From NCBI RefSeq assembly GCF_019320115.1, contig NC_089598.1, forward strand, positions 87,869,560-87,933,559: DNA of 64,000 bases. Reading direction: 5' to 3'. Every line of letters begins with the position of its first letter. The first letter of the stretch is position 1. Made by a program: the position numbers and the translations under genes. The notes beneath the pieces were generated by a model. The model worked only from the letters and a program-made list of their open reading frames with translations. It did no database searches and was not told where the DNA came from. Positions 9,365-21,294 of this stretch are shown here, piece by piece. Source of the stretch: Miscanthus floridulus. Lineage: Eukaryota; Streptophyta; Magnoliopsida; Poales; Poaceae.

Positions 9365-11092
9365 TTGGGAAAGATCAATGCTCATGAGATGTATATGCGC
9401 ATCATGCCACATGAAGTTGATGATACAAGTCTTGCTCTCATGGTGAGAAAAACCACCAAGATGCTAAAGAAGCTCAACAAGAGTGGCATCAAGTTTGATG
9501 GCAAGAAGAAGTTCTTCACTAGCTCTAGAAGGAAGCCAATCTCCGAGATGAATTGCTACAATTGTGGAGAACTTGGTCATCTAGCACACCAATGCACCAA
9601 GCCCAAGAAAGACAAGTTCAAGAACAAGTACAAGGGCAAGAAAGATGACTCAAGTAATGAAGAAGAAGATGAGAAGAAGAAAAACAAGCCATACAAGAAG
9701 AGAGATGGCAAGAAGAAGGACTTCCACAAGAAGAAGAGTGGAAAGGCATACATCATCGGTGATTGGCTCATGGATATTGATTCATCTAGTGGCTCATCCG
9801 ATGATGATAATGACAACAAGAAGGTGCCCACCATTGTTATTGACTCTTCATCATCTTCACCGCCATCATCCTCCACACACCTATGCCTTATGGCCAAGGG
9901 TGAACGCAAGGTATCAAATGATGATGATAGTAGTGGTGATGAACATGCTAGTAATGATGATAGCGATAGTGATGATGATGAATATGAATCACCTTCTTAT
10001 GATGATCTTGCTAGATTGCTAAAACAATACACTAAGATCATTATAAAGACTAGAGCTATGAATGAAAAGCTAGGAGCTAAGAATGATTCACTTTTAGCAA
10101 AATGTGATATGGCGGAAAAGGCTAGTATTGAGCTTAGAGAAGCAAATGATGCTATATCATCCAAACTCAAGGAGCTCAAATCTTTTAAGAAAGAGCTTAA
10201 AGATAAACATGATAAACTTGAGGGGATGTACAAAGAGCTCATCACTAGCCACAACAAGCTAAAAGAGGAATACACTACTCTTAAGATTAATCACGATAAT
10301 CTTGTCATTGCTCAAGAATTTCTATCCCATGAGCCACATGATGCTACTAACAATGTTGTTAAGATTGATATAGCTACATCATGCGATGACTTGATCATTG
10401 AGAGCATTGAGCAAAGTTCTAGTAGCAAGGGCAAGCAAGTGGTTGAGGCCGATGATTATGATGAGTTTGTCAAGCTCAAGAATGACAATAAAAAGCTCAA
10501 GAAAGATCTTGAAGAAATCAAAAGCCACAACACTATTGTGCTAGAAACTCTTGATCATGATGGTGATTTGATGCTTGAGAATGAGAAGCTAAAAGAAGAG
10601 AACAAGAAGCTCAAGGAAGAGAAAAATAATGATGCTCTCAAGGAAGAGAACAAGAAGATCAAGTTAGAGAAAGAGCATCTCAAGATTGGTTTGAGCAAGT
10701 TCACAAGAGGCAAGCATCTTCAAAGTGAGCTACTAATAAACACCGTCATGAAGATGGATAGAAGTGGCATTGGGTACTTGGCAAACCAAGAGAAGAAGGC
10801 TCAAGCTCAACAACAACACAAATCAAAGCCGAAGCCAAAGAGATGCTTTGAGTGTGGACAAGAAGGTCACTTTGCTCATGAGTGCCAAACTCCACCACCA
10901 CAACCCTTGCCTAAGCATGCTAGACCTTTTGCCTTCAATGCTCACTACATGCTTAGAAAGGATTCTAGTGGGAAGATGAAAGTCATGTTCTTAGGACCTC
11001 CCAACAAGAATAGGCCTAAGAAAATTTGGGTAGCAAAGTCACTTGTTGAGAAGGTGAAGGGCCCTCAACAAGTTTGGGTTCCTAAAGCTTGA
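9365..11092 (+). pseudogene. Copia A gag, main ORF with two zinc knuckles
   Basis: An uninterrupted 575-residue frame. CCHC knuckle 1 is CYNCGELGHLAHQC near residue 64; a second, CFECGQEGHFAHEC, lies near residue 495. Between them are Lys-rich, Asp/Ser-rich (poly-DDD/SSS) and long Leu/Glu/Lys-rich coiled-coil segments (about residues 210-460). Zinc knuckles bind the element RNA; the coiled coil probably serves particle assembly. The first Met shown is internal: the true gag start is at 8805 in another frame. The frame ends WVPKA, 15 bases before the protease frame opens, so gag and pol are in different frames here. Confidence 0.85.
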
Positions 11093-11106
11093 TCTCTTGT
11101 CTGTAG

Positions 11107-11373
11107 GTGAACTACAAGACCAGTGGAAGTCATTGGGTTATTGATAGTTGTTGCACACAATATATGACTGGTGATCCTCATATGTTCACCTCACTAGATA
11201 AAGAAGTAGATGGACAAGAAAGAATCACATTTGGAGATAATTCAAAGGGCAAGGTTAAAGGATTGGGCAAAGTGGCAATATCAAATGATCATTCTATCTC
11301 AAATGTGCTCTATGCTGCTTCATTGAGCTTCAACTTGCTATCCGTTGGACAATTATGTGATCTTGGCTTCTAA
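11107..11373 (+). pseudogene. Copia A protease
   Basis: HWVIDSCCTQYMTGD is the copia aspartic protease active-site region; the usual DSG is DSC here, so the catalytic triad has lost its Gly. Flap-like VKGLGKVAI and LYAASLSFNLLSVGQLCDLGF follow. The frame closes with TAA in GF*CLF, where CAA (Gln) is expected, and reopens directly as the integrase frame at 11377. Confidence 0.8.
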
Positions 11374-11376
11374 TGC

Positions 11377-12312
11377 TTGTTCATTGAGAAGGAAGTTGTA
11401 TCTAAGAAGGATGATGATCAAGTGATATTCAAAGGATTTAGATACAACAACCTATACTTAGTGGATTTCACCTTTCAAGATGCTAACTTGAAGACATGCC
11501 TTTTCACCAAAACAACACTTGGGTGGCTATGGCATAGAAGAGTTCCTCATGTTGGGATGTGCTCACTCAAGAAGCTAATGAAAAATGATTTGGTGAGAGG
11601 GTTGAAGGATGTGAAGTTTGAGAAGGACAAGCTTTGTAGTGCATGTCAAGCCAGCAAGCAAGTTGCAAATACTCATCCAACCAAAGCTTTCATGTCAACC
11701 ACAAGAGTGCTAGAACTCCTTCACATGGACTTATTTGGACCAACAACATACAAGAGTTCAGGAAGAAATCTTTATTGTCTTGTGATTGTTGATGACTATT
11801 CAAGATACACATGGGTATTCTTCCTTCATGACAAATCCGAAGTTGCATCTTGCTTCAAGAAGTTTGCCAAGAGAGCACAAAATGAATTTGAAGTAAAGCT
11901 CAAAAAGATTAGAAGTGACAATGGGAAAGAATTTGACAACACAAACATAGAAGCTTATTGTGATGAAGTTGGGATCAAGCATGAGGTCTCCGCAACATAT
12001 ACTCCTCAACAAAATGGTGTAGTTGAGAGAAAGAACCGAACATTGATCACTCTTGCAAGAACAATGCTAGATGAGTACAACACCCCCGAAGCTCTATGGG
12101 TAGAAGCTATCAACACCGCATGCTATGCATCCAACCGCCTATTTCTTCAAAAGTTCCTTAGCAAGACACCTTATGAGTTGCTCAATGGGAAGAAGCCGGA
12201 CGTCTCCTTCTTTAGGGTGTTTAGATGCAAATCCTATATCTATAAGAAGCAACAACACCTAGGGAAGTTTCAAGATGTTGTGATATTGATTTTCTTGTTG
12301 GTTACTCATTAA
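11377..12312 (+). pseudogene. Copia A integrase
   Basis: GAG-pre-integrase and HHCC region: WLWHRRVPHVG...CSACQASKQ. Core: LLHMDLFGPTTYKSSG (first Asp), KKIRSDNGKEFDN (second Asp), TPQQNGVVERKNRTL (catalytic Glu). Then LWVEAINTACYASNRL and a GKKPDVSFFRVFRC element, all in Ty1/copia order. The frame ends by a shift at 12312; the next block (QDVVILIFLLVTH) is read out of frame where the F/LxGYS motif is expected. Confidence 0.88.
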
Positions 12313-12371
12313 AGTCCGAAGCATATAGAGTATTTAATCATACCACCGGCTTAGTTGAAGAAACATATGAT

Positions 12372-12743
12372 GTGGAATTTGATGAATCTAACGGCTCCCA
12401 AGGAGCACATGAGAATCTTGATGATGTAGGTGATGAACCATTGAGAGAGGCTATGAAGAACATTCCGGTTGGAGACATCAAGCCTAAAGATGATGAAGAT
12501 GATGTACAAGTGATTGATCCACCTTCTTCATCAAGTGTGCCACAAGATGGTGATAAAGATGGGAGAGTAGAAAATGAAGACACTCATGTCCCCCATGATC
12601 AAATGGTGGTACAAGCACAAGATGTTAATGCTCCACAACCTCCTCCTCAAGTGGTCAATAGAAGAAATACACCTCTACTACAAGATCATCCACAAGATCT
12701 CATCATAGGGAGTCCATCAAAGGGTGTAATGACTCGCTCATAA
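12372..12743 (+). pseudogene. Copia A integrase-RT linker
   Basis: An acidic, Ser/Pro-rich stretch beginning MEFDESNGSQ and ending SKGVMTRS, typical of the variable region between integrase and RT in SIRE-type copia elements. The expected RT start (EEALQDPDWINAM) lies at 12800-12850 with frame breaks. Confidence 0.7.
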
Positions 12744-13969
12744 AAACTTGCTTCATTTATTGCTCATCACTCTTTTGTCTCTTGCTATGAGCCTACTAAG
12801 ATAGAAGAAGCTCTTCAAGATCCGGATTGGATAAATGCATGCATGAAGAGTTGAACAACTTCACCTACAATGAAGTTTGGACTCTTGAAGAGTGGCCAAA
12901 AGGTGCAAGAGTCATTGGAACAAAGTGGATGTTCTGCAACAAGCAAGATGATCAAGGCATTGTTGTGAGGAACAAGGCAAGACTAGATGCAAAGGGGTTC
13001 TCTTAAGTTGAAGGTTTGGATTTTGGAGAGACCTTTGCACCGGTTGCAAGACTAGAAGCCATTTGTATCCTTCTTGCATATGCATCACATCATGACATGA
13101 AACTATATCAAATAGATGTGAAAAGTGTATTCTTAAATGACTTTATTAATGAACTAGTCTATATTGATCAACCTCTTGGGTTTGAAGACCCTAGATATCA
13201 TAATCATGTTTATAGGTTGTCCAAGGCATTATATGGGCTTAAGCAAGCCCCAAGAGCTTGGTATGAGCGTCTTCGGGACTTCCTCATTGAGAAGGGCTTC
13301 ACAATTAGGAAGGTCGATACCACACTATTCACCAAGAAGCTTGATGGGCACATCTTCATTTGTCAAGTGTATGTTGATGATATCATCTTTGGATCATCAA
13401 ATGAAGATTCTTACAAAGAGTTTAGTGAATTGATGTCAAAGGAGTTTGAGATGTCAATGATTGGAGAGCTTATATTCTTTCTTGGTTTTCAAGTCAAGCA
13501 AATGAGAGAAGGGATTTTCATCTCTTAAGGGAAATATACAAATGATCTTCTCAAGAGATTCAAGATGGATGAATGTAAGCCAATCAAGACACCAATGCCA
13601 ACTAATGGATATCTCGACCTAGATGAGAGAGGTAACATGGTTGATCAAACTCTCTATCGCTCTATAATTGGTAGCTTGTTATATTTAACCACATCTAGGC
13701 CCAACATCATGTTTAGTGTGTGTGTGTGCTATATTTCAAGCTAATCCTAAGAAAACTCATTTGATTGCCGTTAAAAGAATCCTTAGGTATCTTAAGCACA
13801 CACCAAGCATTGGCCTTTAGTATCCCAAAGGAGCTATATTTGAATTAGTTGGCTATTCCAATTTGGACTATGCTGGTTGCAAAGTTGACAGAAAAAGCAC
13901 ATCTGGAGGGTGCCATTTGCTTGGTAGATCACTTGTATCTTGGTCCTCCAAGAAACAAAATAGTGTGCT
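12744..13969 (+). pseudogene. Copia A reverse transcriptase
   Basis: The largest open part (13016-13528) shows DFGETFAPVARLEAI, YQIDVKSVFLNDFINELVYI, ALYGLKQAPRAWYERL and VYVDDIIFGSS, with the active-site YVDD intact. The preceding finger region (12780-13015) and the following thumb region (13529-13969: PIGTPM-like, LLYLTTSRPNI) are present but carry stops such as TAA after FISS and TAG near 13819. The copy cannot make enzyme. Confidence 0.88.
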
Positions 13970-14326
13970 TTGTCCACCACTGAAGCGGAATACATTGCCG
14001 CGGGTGCTTATTGTGCACAAATTCTTTACATGAAACAAACTTTGCTAGACTATGGTGTAGTTCTAGAAAAAGTACCTCTTTTGTGTGATAATGAAAGTGC
14101 GGTAAAACTTGTAAATAATCCAGTTCAACACTCTCACACCAAGCACATAGATATCCGCCATCACTTTCTTAGAGATTATGTTGTAAAGAATGATATTTCA
14201 CTAGAAGGTGTAAGGACCGAGGATCAATTGGTGGATATCTTCACTAAACCGCTAGATGAGGCGACTTTTTGTCGATTGCGGAATGAGCTCAATGTTCTTG
14301 ATTTTAGTAACTTCACTAAAAAATGA
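13970..14326 (+). pseudogene. Copia A RNase H
   Basis: MSTTEAEYIAAGAYCAQILYMK, VPLLCDNESAVKL, HSHTKHIDIRHHFLRD and QLVDIFTKPLDEATF are the standard copia RNase H landmarks, ending shortly after RNELNVLDFSN. The upstream VSWSSKKQNSV part is separated by a frame change at about 13965. Confidence 0.88.
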
Positions 14327-15752
14327 GTTTGTGTTGTCCCTTGTATTTCATTGTAATATACAACATGTTTACTCTTTATGATAATGCATATAGGGCTTGT
14401 CTAACATGGTTAAGATAACTGCCGAAAAGCATGTGAAGAAGCTTAACCTTGGATCAAACTTGACAAGCAACTAGATTTACTTTCAAGAATTGCATTGCAT
14501 ATGCATGAATGTTGCTTTGTCGTTTATCTTCAATTGCCCTCTTATTACCTATTTTCTTAAAAAGAATTATAGCTCAAGGCAAAATATTTTGAAAATTTTG
14601 AGGGTTTGAGAGAGGTCACTCACATCAGTCCCAATTAGTGTTTATTTGGATCTTATTGGAGTTGGGACTTGATTGGAAACAGGCAGCACAAAGGACTTTG
14701 AAGATTTGCTAGAAAAAGAGTGACCGGACGCTGCACCAGACTCTAAAGTCCAGCGTCCAGTCAGTTCATAGGAGGTGAACTACTGCTGAGAAGGAGTGAC
14801 CGGACGCTGAAACAGTGTTTTCCCAGCGTCCGGTCAGATGGTGATCCAGCGTCCGGTCGATCGAAGATGATGAAGGCAGCTTGCACCGGACTCTGGCTGC
14901 ATCCGGTCGAGGTTCATCAAACACGTCCAGTCATGATCCCAAGGGTTTTGGACCTCTCTGGAATTGATCGGACACTAGGTGGCAGCGTCCGATCGCTGCC
15001 ACCGGAGCGTCCAGTCAGTAGAAAACATGCGGGAATCAAACTCTTTTCTCTGTTTCCTTTTCTACTCTGTGGGGGCCACTATAAATCTCCACGCGCGTAT
15101 CTCTATTTCGCATCTTCTCCCATGCCACCGCTCGTGCCTCCCCTACCCATAGCCGCACCGCCACGCCCTATCGCGCCGCCGTTGCCCATGCCCTGCCTAT
15201 GCCGCCGCCAACATCGCGCTAGGCCTACGCCCATGCCATCCACGCCCATGCCTTCGTAGCTCGCCCGCGCCACTCTTGTGCACCACCACGCCCGTGCCCT
15301 ATTCCAGTGCTGCCGTGCCTAGACCACCAAGCATCACCTCATCAGCGTGTGCTAGTGCCCACATCACCTTTCCACGACCGATTCATCGCATTGCATCACC
15401 AATCCACACCACATTGCTTCACCGGAACCCTAGCCTCGCATTGCCCCCCGGTGGTTCCTAGATTGTCGTTCCTCTTCTTTTTGGATCACCGATTCGTCAG
15501 GTAGCAAGCCCTCGGTTCTAATTTTGTACCTAATTGCTTGCTTTCTTAGGGTTTCACATCTTTAGATATATTATAATTATTTGTATATCCTATCTATTCT
15601 ATCGTGTAGCGAGTCGATGCCATTGTGGTCCTATTTGTAGTTGTTAGTCAACTCGAGACCAAGCTCATGAGTATGGATCGAGGCCAAGCCTCAAAAGTGA
15701 TAGTTGGCAGTTGATCTTCGTCAGCGGTAGTTGTTCTTTTTAGATCCATCAG
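14327..15752 (+). other. Copia A 3' non-coding region with CGGACGC motif array
   Basis: Follows RNase H. From about 14720 to 15015 it holds many copies, in both directions, of GACCGGACGCTG / CAGCGTCCGGTC, so it can fold into hairpins. From 15120 to 15460 it is Pro/Ala-coding GC-rich sequence with no recognisable domain. No gene is called here. Confidence 0.6.
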
Positions 15753-18120
15753 ATGGCTCATGTCAAGAATGTTGGAGGTGGTCCCGGTGACGAGGATACG
15801 AGGCCCCCACCTCACCAGCCTGTAGATACAAAAGGCGAGGCGACGAAGAAGCTTGCAGCAAAGAAGTGGAAGTATCCAGATGTAGATACAGCTAGAGCAG
15901 CCGCAGTTGCAGCAGTAGCAGAGCATGCAGAGGCAGGAGGTGCTAGGAGTGGAGGTCTAGATCATAGATCAGCTCTCTCCATCTACAAGGGCTGCACTAG
16001 AGTAGGTTGAGCGCCATCATGGTGGTCTAGCTAGGACTATCATGGTTGTAGGACGGCGAGTTATCTTGGATGAGAGTTAGCCTCAGGGGGAGTCACAGTA
16101 GGAGCCACAGCTAGTAGAGCAGACTCAAGAGGGAGAGTAGGCCGAGGAGATAGAGCAGGCACCTTAGCCACAGCTTCGCCGCTCTGGTCATACCTGTGCT
16201 CCAGTCACTCTAAGGTCAGAGACATAGTGGAGGGGTTCACATCCATCGCCTAGACCACAGGGTCCGCCTCTAGTGACCCACTTGGATTTGAGGGCTGCCA
16301 CGACCAAGCAGGTTCAGCAGCTTAGATTTGTGGACTTTGGGCAGTGGTTTTCACTGAGGCGGGATGAGCATGCTTTAGAGGGTTTCTACACACCTTTGTA
16401 GGAAGATTTTTATAATGCATATCTTAACAGTGAGGCAGCATTCAGATCTTAGAGGATGTGTAGCAGCAGCTGGAGAACATATTTGCCCCTACCTAGCATA
16501 TCTACCAGGGCTGATAGATTTACTTAGATGGATAGGCTTATATGTTCCATCTTGGGTCCATCAGTTCTATGCTTCACTCTAGATTGACCCACAGCACAGG
16601 TTTATACACTTTGCATTCAGAGGCAGAGATTACAGGCTGACAAGCACTAGGGTTAGAGAGATTCTCAGGCTTCAAGAGGAGCCTATCCGGCTACATGAGG
16701 TTTGCTATGGACATACAGTGCCTCCTAGACACCCTCACGGTGGTCCTGTGCCCCCTACAGATCTAGTCCGCCAGTGCTTCATAGAGCCTTTCGGCGAGGG
16801 GTCGAGCAGGACACCTAGTGATCTCACTCCTACTACTAGAGTACTTGATGCTATTATGAGGAGGACACTACTTCTGGGGATGGGGTATCACGAGAGCTTG
16901 ACTTGCATTCAGTTATGGCTTCTAAACTCTCTGATGCAATAGACTATGTTTGACATTTGAGATCTCCTTCTATTAGAGATGGAGGATACTATTGCTGAGG
17001 GGTTCAGAGGTCATCATCAATTGCCCTATGCTCACTAGATCACATTTCTTATTCATAGGGCAGTTACAGTGAGGACACCTGAGATGCTAGTAGAGTACAG
17101 TGGTGCTACTACAGAGTTCCTTGCATACAACCTGACTTAGATGATCCGCCATAGTACACCGAGTGCACCTAGCCAGCCACGCTATTGTCTAGAGGTGCCA
17201 GAGACTGTAGCCCAGTAGGATGATACTATTAGGGGCATAGCAGCTATAGAGGAGGAGTAGCTTGATGCCCAACAGGAGGGGATGGTCAAGAGCGACCCAG
17301 CGATAACTCAGATGAGGACTATCGTGAGATCCCTCAGATGCCTCCTCGACAATATGACCATGAGGCCGGTAGCTCTAGTTTAGCTCCACCTGCACCACAG
17401 ACAGACCCCGCTCTACTTGCCATACTTGAGTGGATGAGGCAGGATTAGGCTCGCCAGGCTCAGGAGACCGCCGCTACTTTTGCATAGTTTTAGACTCAGC
17501 AGGATGAGTTTCAGTGACAGCAGCAGCAGGCCATGCATCAGCAGCAGCTTCTCATGCAGCAGCAGCTACTTGGGTTTATGCAGCATGTTGGGACAGCTAT
17601 TGGGGTTCCACCACCATAGCCTTCACCCTAACTTGGTCAGACTACCACCACTTCTATGACTCTAGCTTTACAGCCTAGTGGGCTTCAGAGTCAGGGACAG
17701 CCACCAGCATAGTTTGCTTCACCTATAGAGCAGGTGTCCCAGTGGTTTGCCTCGCCGGTGTTAGCCCTGCAGTTCACACCTCTTCAGATAGGCTTCACAC
17801 CGGCTCAGACTTCCTCGCTGATAGTGCTAGATACCTCAGTCTCTAGGAGTCTTGGAGTGACTTTCAGTGAGTTGATAGGGCACCCTACTCCACCATATTT
17901 GCATGTCCCAGGTCCTTCTATAGTTACACCTATTACCAGGACTACAAAGATGCTCCCTTCTTCTGTTGCATCATCAGAGCTGTCTGCTTTAGTGATACCT
18001 ACACAGTCTACGGCCGCTCTAGTCCCTGATCTGACCCAGACCGCTTCAGCATTGCTTCCAGCTACAGAGGGTCAGATAGCTCAAAGCTTAGGGTCAGATG
18101 ATGATGGCACATAGTTCTAG
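15753..18120 (+). pseudogene. Copia A third ORF (decayed), Gln-rich protein of unknown function
   Basis: Opens MAHVKNVGGGPGDEDT and continues through stops as a long protein trace with a Lys-rich segment, a QLRFVDFGQWFSLRRDEHAL block near 16310-16380, a DLVRQCFIEPFGEGSS block near 16760-16810 and a Gln-rich tract near 17510-17600. Most in-frame stops are TAG where CAG (Gln) is expected. The position between RNase H and the PPT is where SIRE-type elements carry an env-like gene, but I see no signal peptide or membrane segment here. Function unknown. It ends in decayed Ser/Thr-rich sequence near 18120. Confidence 0.55.
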
Positions 18121-18654
18121 CTTGCTCCTCGTATCTCAGTGCCTGACTCGTCTGCTGTAGCCCCACCGATCGACCCTTAGGTTTTGGTGTTTGATGCCAA
18201 AGGGGGAGAGGGATCGAGTATGTCAGTCTTAGCGGGAGCAACATATCTAGGGGGAGCTTAGTTTATCTATTAGATTATCTACTACATTTGGAGTTTTATG
18301 TGTGATACACTATTATGCATTCGTGTGTTTACTTTTATGCATCAAACTATATTTATGTGATAGTGATATCTATGTGATCATGATATATGACATGTATGCT
18401 CTCTACTTTGAATTATTTATATGTCATATCACTTGTGCTATGCTCATTTGCTTTACTTCTATGTTTTACTCCGATGCAAATGAGCTTTATTACTTGCACT
18501 CATGCTTATTTCATATCTTTCGAGTATATTATGTTGGCTTGGGTCAGATAAGCTTGCCTAACTCTTTTGTTCTTATTGTCAAAAGCTTATATAAACCAAA
18601 CATGTTAAAAACCTCAACTCTTTCACATACTCGTGGTGGTATTGTCATCAACCA

Positions 18655-18670
18655 CCAAAAAGGGGGAGAT
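18655..18670 (+). other. Copia A polypurine tract
   Basis: AAAAAGGGGGAGAT lies immediately before the 3' LTR start at 18671, as expected for the primer of second-strand synthesis. The 530 bases before it (18121-18654) show no gene. Confidence 0.85.
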
Positions 18671-20099
18671 TGAAAGCATCTAGGCCCCTAGTTGGGTTTT
18701 GGTGATTAATGACAATACATGATTACTGTGACTAACGTGTGTTTTGTAGAGGTAACTAAGTTAGGTTACAGTAATGGAGATCGATTGGGCAATCATGGTT
18801 GTCATGCCCTTACGATGGAAATTGTTTTGGTTTTCAAAGGATGGACGACAAGGTTAAGGATGGACTAGTCCTAAGTATCGTTTGGTGTTGAAGAGACACT
18901 TAGAGTAGTTTAGGACTTTGTTTTTCCTTTGGCCATACTATTAAGGGGGGTATGGACTGGTAGCTTGACCTAGGTGAGTCTAGTGAGTTAGGTGTGGTGC
19001 ACACTTGCTAAATCTAGCACTAGGTAGCTCCAAAATAGCCCTTAGATCCATTGGAGCAAACTTCATTCATGTATGATCAAGAATTGGAAGTGAATGGAGG
19101 ATTAAATACTAACCGAACACTGGCTTTGGTGTGACCAGACGCTGGCGCAGAGTCTGGTCAGTTCATTTGATAAAGGTGAAGTCATCTGGAAGTGATCGGA
19201 CGCCGAGGGCTAGCGTCCGGTCAACTCTAGTAAGGTTCCAGAGAGGGAAAATCATGACCGAACGCGTCCAGTCAGTGCTGACCAGACGTTGTCCAGCGTC
19301 CGATCACCATTTGATAACTGGAATTTGGGGTGAACTGACCGAAGCGTTCAGTCACCCCGTAGAGGCACATTACGGTTCATTTTTCAGCCGGTGTTATAAA
19401 TACTTCCTCCATTCATGTGTGGAGGTACTTTTGCTCATTCCAATAGCTGAGAAACACCTTTGAGAGTGCCAAGAAGAGCAAGGTCCTAGTGAGGTGATTG
19501 AGATTTGAGAATCCCAAAGAGAGCCCTCATTAGTGAGATCAAGAGTAGGAAAGTGTGCATCCACCCTTGTCATTAGGCTTGTCATGGTCAAGTGAGAGTT
19601 TGTGCTTGTTACTCTTGGTGATCGCCATCACCTAGATGACTTGGTGGTGATTGGGAGTTTGGTGATCATCCAGTGGAGCTTGTGGATGGCCCAACTCAAG
19701 TTGTGAGCGATTGTTTATGATTCACCATGACGGAGTGTCAAAGAATCAACCCATAGAGAGCACTTGATCCTTGCATGGATCAAGGGGGAGCTACACCCTT
19801 GCGTGGGTGCTCCAATGAGGACTAGTGGGGAGTGGCGACTCTCCGATACCTCGACAAAACATCGCCGCGTTCCTCCTTCTCTCTTTACTTTGAGCAATTC
19901 AATACTTGTCTTTACATTCATAGAATTGCCATGCTAGAGTAGGATTGGAACTTAGGTTGCAAGACTTTTTATGTGGTAGAACATTAGAAACACTTTCTAA
20001 GCACAAGGGGTTAATTGGGCTAACCGTAGGAGTTAATTATTGCAAAGAAATTTAGAATTAGCCCAATTCACCCCCCTCTTAGGCATCTTGATCCTTTCA
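18671..20099 (+). repeat. Copia A 3' LTR
   Basis: A 1,429-base repeat with TGAAAG...CTTTCA inverted ends, starting directly after the polypurine tract. Its last 69 bases match the 5' LTR remnant. It contains a cluster of CGGACGC-type motifs at 19125-19350. No flanking duplication can be checked because the left end of the element is outside the window. Confidence 0.9.
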
Positions 20100-20656
20100 G
20101 CTCCTAGTCCAATGTGGTTGAGCAATAGGATGTTTGTATTACCCTTTGTGACTTAGTGGAACCCTCTAATCCATTGCCTTGGTGATAGGTTGGAGAAAAG
20201 GAGTGAGTTGAAAGAGACTCCATAGCCTTTGTGGCTAACCTCAACAACGTGGACGTAGACAAGCCTTTGTGGCAAGTTGAACCATGGGATAAATCCTCAT
20301 GTCCTCTGTGATTGTTGTTGTTGTCGCTATTACTTGTGATTTGAATTGATTTTTAGGGTTTGCATCCGATCTACGAATTCCTCATCTTTTAGGTGCAACT
20401 GACTGTTTGAATAGCTCAACACATTCCCCAAGAAGGCTAGTATTACATTCGATCTATTTTTTATTTGTTAAATTCTGTAGTAGATCGATTTCATACTATG
20501 ATCTCGGAGGTTCCATGCTCAGTCCCAGAACCTCTGTGCCCTAGAACCTCGCGATCATACCCAGAGGTTCCGCGTTCTGATTGATTTCGTGAAGTTGATT
20601 AAATTTCAGAGAAATGCCTATTCACCCCCCTCTAGGCTACTTGCCAGATCCTTTCA
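20100..20656 (+). repeat. 3' part of another copia-type LTR
   Basis: Ends CAGATCCTTTCA after TTCACCCCCCTCTAGGC, closely like the end of copia A LTR but with a different body. Element A probably inserted into this LTR, whose first part would then be beyond the left edge. It could be part of a solo LTR. The right neighbour (20657-20789) is plain flanking DNA. Confidence 0.55.
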
Positions 20657-21258
20657 CATTGACACAACTCATATACACAGTTAATTAACTTTTAAATCCT
20701 TAGAAATAAATTTATAAGTGTATGCATCAGAAGGGTGATAGCATGTCTTTTCTATGACACGACCTCTATAATAGCGAGGGATTCGATAATTAGAGCAACT
20801 TCAATGGTAGTCCCCAAAACAGGGTCCCTACTTTTTATTTGGGTGCTTCTCCCTACTTTTGAGTGCCCAAAATTTTGCTTTCACTCCAAGCATCACCCAA
20901 ATTTGAGCCCCCAAATTTATTCCAACAGACACCGACAAACAGGGCCCGCTCGTCATTCATTTTATCTTCTTCCTCCTGCTGGGCAACGCCGGGCAGATCC
21001 CGTCGGTGCTAGGAGGGGATCTAGCCGCAGTGCGTGAGCATAGGAGGTCCTAGATGCTTCCGGCCACCGTGCATAGCTAGGGCCACCCTTTCGCTCCGTT
21101 GCGTGGTCGGGTGGCCCACTAGCACATCCGCTGTTGTGGCTGCGATGAGAGAGTGGGTGGGAGACCGCTCATCTGAGCACCATTGGGAGAAGAAGAGGAG
21201 CACTCGCATCTCGGTAGAGGGAGGGGAGGAGTCTGTCGCTCACAACTCGGCTCCCATC

Positions 21259-21294
21259 TGAAAGGTCCTAATGGCTAGAGGGGGGTGAATAGCC
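21259..21294 (-). repeat. LTR tip, 36 bases
   Basis: Identical to the first 36 bases of the LTR at 21924 (TGAAAGGTCCTAATGG...GAATAGCC), then switches to gag sequence at CATTATATCTC. It carries the outer terminus and target duplication of the complex; the rest of this LTR has been deleted. Confidence 0.8.

Larger units (their letters stand above)
8675..20099 (+). mobile_element. Ty1/copia retrotransposon A (SIRE-like), decayed
   Basis: The order gag, protease, integrase, RT, RNase H on the plus strand is that of Ty1/copia. A long 3' region with an extra ORF, a PPT, and an LTR with TGAAAG...CTTTCA ends fit the SIRE/Maximus lineage. The last 69 bases of the truncated 5' LTR (8683-8751) match 20031-20099 with two differences. 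The 5' LTR is cut by the gypsy insertion; its missing part should lie beyond the left edge of the window. Many Gln codons have become TAG or TAA, so the copy is inactive. Confidence 0.9.

Noticed and set aside
9577..9909. Minus-strand ORF across copia A gag
   Set aside because: Shadow of the Lys/Asp/Ser-rich gag sequence; low-complexity Ser/Phe/Leu composition.
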